From positions 1-10,814 of the forward strand of contig JAVBUB010000225.1 of NCBI GenBank assembly GCA_031555675.1: 10,814 nucleotides of DNA, given 5' to 3'. The notes under the pieces are model-generated. The model searched no databases, was not told where the DNA came from, and was given only the letters and a program-made list of their open reading frames with translations. Source of the stretch: JAISJU01 sp031555675. Lineage in GTDB: Bacteria > Bacteroidota > Bacteroidia > Bacteroidales > Paludibacteraceae. The translations under genes and the position numbers were made by a program. Below, piece after piece: positions 7,074 through 10,814 of the stretch; the stretch's first letter is position 1; each line of letters opens with the position of its first letter.

Positions 7074-8366
7074 ATGCGAAAAGTTCTCATCATTACCTAT
7101 TATTGGCCACCCAGTGGAGGTTCGGGAGTACAACGATGGCTTAAATTTGTGAAATATTTGCCGGAGTTCGGTTGGGAGCCTGTTGTGCTGACTGTTGACG
7201 AACAAAAAGCCTCTTATCCGCAAATAGATCAGACACTGCAACAAGATATTCCCAATTCCGTTCGTGTTGAAAGAACCAATACCGTTGAAATTTTAAACCT
7301 TTATAAAAAAGTATCTCCGGAGAAAGAAATTCCTTTTGGCGGTTTTGCCGATGAAAAACCACCTAGTTTATTCCAAAAAATATCCCGGTTCATACGAGGC
7401 AACTTTTTCTTACCCGATCCACGCAGAGGTTGGAACAAATATGCTTATAAAAAAGCCTGCGAGTTGATAGAAAAAGAAGGTATAAGCCATGTAGTAACAA
7501 CCAGTCCTCCACATTCTACCCAATTAATAGGACTTAAACTAAAGAAAAAATATCCCAATATTCATTGGATGGCCGATTTCAGGGATCCATGGACCGATAT
7601 TCATTATTATAAAAAGTTGTATCCGACCCGAATAGCCGATAAAATTAATCGTTGCTATGAGCGGAGCGTATTGGAGAAATCGGATAAAGTACTGGTTACC
7701 TGTGAAGCTACCAAAGATACACTGCTTTCTAAATCTTCTCAAATTGTACCCGGTAAATTTGAGGTAATTACCAACGGGTTTGATGAAAATGATTTTGTTG
7801 GTATAAAACAAAATACATTGAACAAATTTACAATTACCTATATTGGTATTTTATACAATACACGCGACCTGGATGGCTTTTTGAATGCTGTTTCAAAGTT
7901 GGAAGACAAAAACAATTGTCTGTTGAGGTTTGTAGGACACAGTGGAATTATAGCTTCGGAGATAGAACGGTTGAATCTGACCCAATACACCGAAATCCTT
8001 CCTCAGGTTAAACATAGTGACGCCATTCAATTAATGGCCGATAGCTCCGTACTGGTATTGCTGGTTCCCGACAAAGATAAAGAATCTTTCTTCTTGCCCG
8101 GTAAACTGTTTGAATATTTGGCTTCACGTCGTCCTATATTATGTATTGCTTCGCCGGATAATGAAATAAGGCAAATTATAGAAAAAAGCCATGCCGGGGG
8201 ATCTTTCGATTATTCAGAAGAAAATGCCATGCTTGAATTTTTAAGACAACAAAAAGCATCTTGGGAAAGTGAGGGAATTTCGGAACTGAAAGGCAATGAC
8301 TATATGCAATATTCGAGAAAAGAGCTAACCCGGCAGTTGGCGCAGTTATTGGCATCATTACCATAA
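7074..8366 (+). CDS. Glycosyltransferase, GT4-like (GT-B fold)
   Basis: This 430-residue cytoplasmic or membrane-associated enzyme likely transfers a sugar from a nucleotide-sugar donor during surface polysaccharide or glycoconjugate assembly. The N-terminus MRKVLIITYYWPPSGGSGVQ is the usual first strand and glycine-rich loop of GT4 proteins. MADFRDPWTD at about 166-175 is a motif I associate with this Bacteroidota subgroup. The C-terminal donor-binding half includes TYIGILYNTRDLDGFL (about 255-270) and PGKLFEYLASRRPIL (about 342-356), whose Glu347 corresponds to the E of the GT4 donor-site motif. The start at ATG 7074 is preferred over a TTG two codons upstream. The gene is alone on its strand; its 3' end faces a broken gene. 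The donor and acceptor cannot be named. No convincing promoter was found upstream, only a one-mismatch -7 box near 6990. Confidence 0.88.
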   Translation: MRKVLIITYYWPPSGGSGVQRWLKFVKYLPEFGWEPVVLTVDEQKASYPQIDQTLQQDIPNSVRVERTNTVEILNLYKKVSPEKEIPFGGFADEKPPSLFQKISRFIRGNFFLPDPRRGWNKYAYKKACELIEKEGISHVVTTSPPHSTQLIGLKLKKKYPNIHWMADFRDPWTDIHYYKKLYPTRIADKINRCYERSVLEKSDKVLVTCEATKDTLLSKSSQIVPGKFEVITNGFDENDFVGIKQNTLNKFTITYIGILYNTRDLDGFLNAVSKLEDKNNCLLRFVGHSGIIASEIERLNLTQYTEILPQVKHSDAIQLMADSSVLVLLVPDKDKESFFLPGKLFEYLASRRPILCIASPDNEIRQIIEKSHAGGSFDYSEENAMLEFLRQQKASWESEGISELKGNDYMQYSRKELTRQLAQLLASLP

Positions 8367-8381
8367 ATCCGCATATACGAC

Positions 8382-8540
8382 CTACCGACGATTATAAGTC
8401 CGAAAGATAATATCATCCATCAATAAATCATTCCCGTTGCCCCAATTGTCTCCGGTACTGATTACGCGTAAAATAACCGAAGTTTCGGCTATTGGAGGAA
8501 CATCTATTTTTATCTTTTGCCAGCCGGATGTAGCAGTCGT
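8382..8540. repeat. Direct repeat of 10656-10814 (first copy)
   Basis: The two 159-bp copies align without gaps at an offset of 2274 bp. By eye, 13 differences fall in the 60 bp next to the stop codon, and none in the following 99 bp (8442-8540 against 10716-10814). The repeat reaches the window edge, so its true length is unknown. Confidence 0.9.
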
Positions 8541-8863
8541 AAGATTGGAATGCGCGTTGCCCAGTAATTCGCCGGTGGTTTTCTCTATTCTTATTTCCAC
8601 TTGTGGCGGTGTTGTCTTAAATACAAAACTCGCGTTGGCAATAGAAATCTCAAAATAGAGAATGACATTCGTAGAAAGATTATTGATTTGTTGGCGGTAT
8701 ATTTCGCCTTTATAATTCTTGGCTACATTTATGCAAAGCACTGCTCCGTTCCTGAAGCATCTTCGGTCATGCCTCCTCTTGTGTTGGGCTACATTACACC
8801 CTTTTTTAGCGTACCAATGGTGTACATGCCATCGTCAGGACTTCCAAATATGAGCCTGTGTTT
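8382..8863 (-). pseudogene. Broken 3' fragment of a putative surface protein with a lectin-like beta-sandwich domain
   Basis: The intact part, 8382-8741 read from the stop codon upward, encodes about 120 residues ending GNDLLMDDIIFRTYNRR. This pattern (WQKIKIDVPP, then a GND-x-LMDDIIF ending) resembles the domain before the C-terminus of large Bacteroidota surface and gliding-type proteins. That is a resemblance only. Further upstream the same frame loses sense. The protein-like text continues in another frame: RLIFGSPDDGMYTIGT, an in-frame stop at 8789-8791, then PNTRGGMTEDASGT. It rejoins GAVLCINVAKNYKGE through a frameshift near 8744-8750. That frame has a stop at 8864-8866, exactly where a 33-bp palindrome starts. 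No promoter or credible start codon exists; a GTG at 8741 would give 119 residues but would cut a domain. The last 159 bases are a second copy of sequence at 10656-10814. Confidence 0.7.
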
Positions 8864-8865
8864 CT

Positions 8866-8898
8866 AACCCTAACAGAGTTTTAAACTCTGTTAGGGTT
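8866..8898. repeat. 33-bp palindrome, 16-bp perfect arms
   Basis: AACCCTAACAGAGTTT (8866-8881) and AAACTCTGTTAGGGTT (8883-8898) are exact reverse complements around one T. It can form a cruciform or strong hairpin. It marks the upstream break of the pseudogene and lies beside the hairpin cluster, so it may be a repeat insertion or a recombination scar. Confidence 0.8.
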
Positions 8899-8906
8899 TA
8901 GAATTA

Positions 8907-9026
8907 GGCTCTTTTCCTTATAGAAGAAATGCTCTTTCTCCCATAAGGGAAAGAGCATTTCCCCCATAGGGGAAGGTGTGTTTCCTCCATAAGGGAAAGC
9001 CTCTTTCTCCTATGGGAGAAAGAGGC
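8907..9026. repeat. Cluster of four to five related small hairpins
   Basis: The stretch repeats a theme of pyrimidine-rich CTTTCTCCC, a CATA or TATG loop, and purine-rich GGGAAAG. Clear stems are ATGCTCTTTC/GAAAGAGCAT (8929-8938 with 8949-8958), TTCCCC/GGGGAA (8959-8964 with 8969-8974), TTTCC/GGAAA (8981-8985 with 8994-8998), and the perfect 12-bp GCCTCTTTCTCC/GGAGAAAGAGGC (8999-9010 with 9015-9026). A decayed fifth unit lies at 8907-8931. It sits downstream of the HU-like gene and may also end its transcript. Unit length varies (about 20-30 bp), and it is not a CRISPR array. Confidence 0.75.
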
Positions 9027-9084
9027 TCCTGTTTTTACAATTCGGAAATATCTTTATGATATATCCAAACCATTGATAGTGACC

Positions 9085-9801
9085 TTATGATAATTGTAAT
9101 ATCTGATCAAATACTACTTCACGTATTTTTTTCGAACTACTTTGGGGAGAATATTGTGTAATGATTCTCAATTTATAAAAACCCTCGGGAAGCGTATCGG
9201 GCACCAGTATGATGAGTTTGCTGGGATCGTTGGTAACAATATATTCCGCATCCAGTTTGTTTTCGGTGGCGGTATCAATATTATCAAGATATACTCCTAT
9301 TCCGGGAAAATCGCCGGCAATTTTTATGTAACTACCTTCTATCCTGACGTTTCTTCCTTTTGGCAATGTACCATCCGTCTGTTTAGTAACCATATTGATT
9401 ACCTGATAAATAACCATCAGGTCTGCTTTCTCGCCCAGTACTTCCACGCGGGTTTCAGTAGCAGACTTACGTAAGTCTGCGCTTTGGTTTATAGATACAT
9501 ACACATTGTTTTTGGCCGGATCAAAATTTTTCCCGTAAAAAGCTCCCGATACAATAGGACGCATATATATTTGCCCGGTGTTTACATTATACCCGTTGAG
9601 CACTAACCGGGAGGAAGTGCGTTGAAACCTACGGGCGATGTCTACCAACGTTTCACGTTTATGTTCTGTACCTTCGGCTACCATTTCGTCTATAATATCA
9701 TCGAAACCAATGCTGCCTACTGTGGAAATAGAAGCCATAAAATCGTTAGGATCGGGAGTTAGCTCATTCTTAACCAACCATACTTTCAATAAGTTTTTCA
9801 T
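9085..9801 (-). CDS. HU-like DNA-binding protein with C-terminal DUF4469 domain
   Basis: This 238-residue protein matches a Bacteroidales family that joins an HU/IHF-like DNA-binding fold to a C-terminal Ig-like DUF4469 domain. The N-terminal part, about 1-120, begins MKNLLKVWLVKNELTPDPND and continues with GSIGFDDIIDEMV and a basic helix RRFQRTSSRLVLNGYNV, as in the HU-like family. The C-terminal part, about 125-230, has GRNVRIEGSYIKIAGDFPG and the LVPDTLPEGFYKLRIITQYS stretch typical of DUF4469. Proteins of this kind are encoded in many copies in Bacteroidales; their function is unknown, with nucleoid or DNA-architecture roles suggested by the fold. The start at ATG 9801 is preferred to a TTG two codons upstream. 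A full consensus promoter lies at 9896-9926. The gene sits between two related surface-gene 3' ends and many repeats, a place typical of mobile or variable DNA. Confidence 0.88.
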   Translation of the reverse strand: MKNLLKVWLVKNELTPDPNDFMASISTVGSIGFDDIIDEMVAEGTEHKRETLVDIARRFQRTSSRLVLNGYNVNTGQIYMRPIVSGAFYGKNFDPAKNNVYVSINQSADLRKSATETRVEVLGEKADLMVIYQVINMVTKQTDGTLPKGRNVRIEGSYIKIAGDFPGIGVYLDNIDTATENKLDAEYIVTNDPSKLIILVPDTLPEGFYKLRIITQYSPQSSSKKIREVVFDQILQLS

Positions 9802-9869
9802 ATTCAATAAGTTTTTAATTGTTTGTTAAATATTCCGGTTATTTGTTATACCAGCCAATAAAATAAATC

Positions 9870-9877
9870 CGTGCACG
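9870..9877. promoter_or_regulatory. CGTGCACG palindrome in the HU-like gene leader
   Basis: This perfect 8-bp dyad lies about 19 bp downstream of the -7 box at 9896-9903, near the expected transcript start. It is flanked by AAATAA on the left and TTATTT on the right, offset by two bases. It could be an operator, for example for autoregulation, or a small leader hairpin. The regulatory role is inference. Confidence 0.35.
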
Positions 9878-9895
9878 ATTATTTGTTTTGGTCTG

Positions 9896-9926
9896 CAAAT
9901 GTAATAAATAGTCTTTAAAGTACAAA
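9896..9926 (-). promoter_or_regulatory. Bacteroidota-type promoter for the HU-like gene
   Basis: On the minus strand TTTG (9926-9923), a 19-bp spacer and TACATTTG (9903-9896) match the consensus in full. The leader to the ATG at 9801 is about 85-90 bp, AT-rich, with no clear ribosome binding site. Confidence 0.7.
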
Positions 9927-10040
9927 TGTTTGTTCATATTTATTCGAAATGTTGCATCAAAAGGATAGTACAGACTTCAAAAGTTCCTCTGCTGGCGTAT
10001 ATCTAATGTTGTTAATTTAACGTGAGTTCGATATAAAAAT

Positions 10041-10053
10041 AGGCCGTAGGCCT
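10041..10053. repeat. Small hairpin AGGCC-GTA-GGCCT
   Basis: Perfect 5-bp stem with a GTA loop inside the MITE-like element. It shares its CC-GTA-GG core with other hairpins of this region. Confidence 0.6.
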
Positions 10054-10092
10054 TGAATGCCAATAGAAAAAGATTTGAATGTTCTTTTCTGT

Positions 10093-10106
10093 TGCCCGTT
10101 AGGGCA
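10093..10106. repeat. Small hairpin TGCCC-GTTA-GGGCA
   Basis: Perfect 5-bp stem with a GTTA loop. Its strand can alternatively pair with CCTAACGG at 10120-10127, so two folds compete. Confidence 0.6.
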
Positions 10107-10331
10107 TTCACGTTAGTGTCCTAACGGACAAAAAAACAAAATAATTGCTATTTTCTATTGACATTAGTTTCTTACGGGAAAATACAATTGGTTTTAAAAT
10201 AGTTATAAAATTTCTTATATCGAATTCACGTTAAGTTAAGGATAAATGAAAGTATGAATGCTGATTGTCAAATGTTTAGTCGTCTCAGAGGGATGAGAGT
10301 TTGGCAGAAAAATGTGTATATCTATGCTTTT

Positions 10332-10348
10332 ACATGCCGTAGGTATGT
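10332..10348. repeat. Small hairpin ACATGCC-GTA-GGTATGT
   Basis: A 7-bp stem with one G-T type mismatch and a GTA loop, outside the MITE-like element. It carries the same CC-GTA-GG core as the hairpin at 10041-10053. Confidence 0.6.
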
Positions 10349-10473
10349 GATAAAATCAACAAGTTGCATGACATAAGTGTTTGTAGCTAAAATTAAAGGC
10401 TGAAAACCTTGTTTAACCTAACCCAACGGAAAAGCGAAGCGTCGCCTTGGAATAAAATAACGATACTAATTTT

Positions 10474-10596
10474 CGGGCTGAAAGCCCAATTTAAAATTAT
10501 AGACCTGCCACCGTTAAGGGCGAAATAATGATATTTTCATTAACCCAACACAAGCGAAACGGCGCGTTGGTTATTTTAGACAGGGCTTTCAGCTCG
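10474..10596. repeat. Inverted-repeat unit built on GGGCTGAAAGCCC
   Basis: CGGGCTGAAAGCCC (10474-10487) and GGGCTTTCAGCTCG (10583-10596) are reverse complements in 13 of 14 positions and enclose 95 bp. The left copy is itself a hairpin, GGGCT-GAA-AGCCC. Inside lies another hairpin, TAACCCAAC (10541-10549) with GTTGGTTA (10566-10573). A similar sequence, CCAACGGAAAAGCGAAGCG, precedes the unit at 10423-10441. This looks like a dispersed non-coding repeat of Bacteroidota genomes; no gene is inside. Confidence 0.6.
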
Positions 10597-10655
10597 AGAA
10601 CAAAGTTTCTAACATTGATGTTTGCAAAACTACAGCAGAGCTTACAAAAATACAA

Positions 10656-10814
10656 CTACCGACGCTCGTAAGTACGAAAGATAATATCGTCCATCAATAA
10701 ATCGCAACCATTAGACCAATTGTCTCCGGTACTGATTACGCGTAAAATAACCGAAGTTTCGGCTATTGGAGGAACATCTATTTTTATCTTTTGCCAGCCG
10801 GATGTAGCAGTCGT
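10656..10814 (-). CDS. C-terminal end of a putative surface protein, paralogue of the fragment at 8382 (partial)
   Basis: Only the last 52 codons and the TAG stop (10656-10658) are in the window; the gene continues beyond 10814. The peptide contains SGWQKIKIDVPPIAETSVIL and ends NGCDLLMDDIIFRTYERR. It is in the same frame as the fragment at 8382-8540 and nearly identical to it, differing only near the end. The last residues suggest a beta-sandwich, possibly sugar-binding, domain at the very C-terminus, with no visible type IX secretion tail. Whether this copy is intact cannot be seen here. Both copies are on the minus strand, so they are direct repeats. Confidence 0.65.
   Translation of the reverse strand, partial: TTATSGWQKIKIDVPPIAETSVILRVISTGDNWSNGCDLLMDDIIFRTYERR

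Larger units (their letters stand above)
10017..10234. mobile_element. MITE-like element with 20-bp terminal inverted repeats
   Basis: TTAACGTGAGTTCGATATAA (10017-10036) and TTATATCGAATTCACGTTAA (10215-10234) are reverse complements with one mismatch in 20. GTTAA occurs next to both ends (10011-10015 and 10235-10239), although the left copy is separated from the repeat by one T, so a target duplication is possible but not clean. Inside lie nested inverted pairs: CAATAGAAAA (10061-10070) with TTTTCTATTG (10151-10160), and CCGTTAGG (10096-10103) with CCTAACGG (10120-10127). There is no room for a transposase; mobility would need one from elsewhere. Confidence 0.55.
9927..10655. other. 729-bp gene-free, repeat-rich region
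   Basis: No coding sequence is supported on either strand. The stretch holds a MITE-like unit (10017-10234), a second inverted-repeat unit (10474-10596), and several short hairpins listed separately. Positions 10240-10320 show little structure apart from a weak CTC/GAG stem near 10285. The composition suggests several repeat families inserted next to each other between two genes. Confidence 0.7.

Noticed and set aside
8437..8867. Plus-strand open frames opposite the pseudogene
   Set aside because: They mirror the minus-strand fragment, whose peptide shows domain-like sequence and matches the paralogue at 10656; the plus-strand peptides look like nothing.
8907..9026. CRISPR array
   Set aside because: Units are palindromic, unequal in length and adjacent, with no unique spacers of constant size and no cas genes.
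10017..10234. Insertion sequence with a transposase
   Set aside because: The 218-bp unit has no coding frame, so at most it is a non-autonomous element.
9927..10655. tRNA or other known structured RNA gene
   Set aside because: I could not find a cloverleaf, TTCGA-type T-loop in context, or a recognisable riboswitch core; only short hairpins are present.

Overview
The window looks like a chromosomal segment of an anaerobic or facultative member of the Bacteroidota, probably order Bacteroidales. Four lines of evidence agree. The rseC-rnfB gene order of an Rnf cluster is typical of the group. There is an HU-like/DUF4469 protein of a kind found mainly in Bacteroidales. Several genes are preceded by the Bacteroidota promoter pattern TTTG-N19..21-TAnnTTTG. 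Purine-rich ribosome binding sites are largely absent. The DNA is AT-rich throughout. The genus cannot be named from this sequence.

Positions 1-5190 hold core genes. On the minus strand are the 3'-truncated (by the window edge) rnfB and, upstream of it, a RseC-family membrane protein. Together they form the start of an Rnf ion-pumping ferredoxin:NAD oxidoreductase operon. Divergent from it is a regulator with a ScdA-N/hemerythrin-like sensor part and a LuxR-type DNA-binding end. It converges with a 4-bp overlap on a sodium-coupled neurotransmitter-symporter-family amino-acid transporter. Next comes a class I PLP aminotransferase on the minus strand, with its own promoter. It is back-to-back with a C-terminal processing protease (S41) on the plus strand. 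Amino-acid uptake and transamination are plausible partners, but nothing in the sequence proves this.

Positions 5190-8366 hold the S41 protease, a spacer with a near-perfect 29-bp inverted repeat, and a GT4-type glycosyltransferase on the plus strand.

Positions 8367-10814 are the accessory, repeat-rich part. A broken 3' fragment of a putative surface-protein gene (stop codons and a frameshift) begins right beside a 33-bp palindrome. A cluster of small hairpins follows, then an intact HU-like/DUF4469 gene with a well-formed promoter. About 730 bp of gene-free DNA comes next, holding at least two MITE-like inverted-repeat units and several small hairpins. At the window edge lies the 3' end of a second copy of the surface-protein gene. 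The two copies share 99 identical bases up to the window edge, then diverge abruptly near their stop codons. This mosaic pattern suggests recombination or gene conversion between them. It is the most interesting feature of the window, though a silent-cassette role is only a hypothesis.
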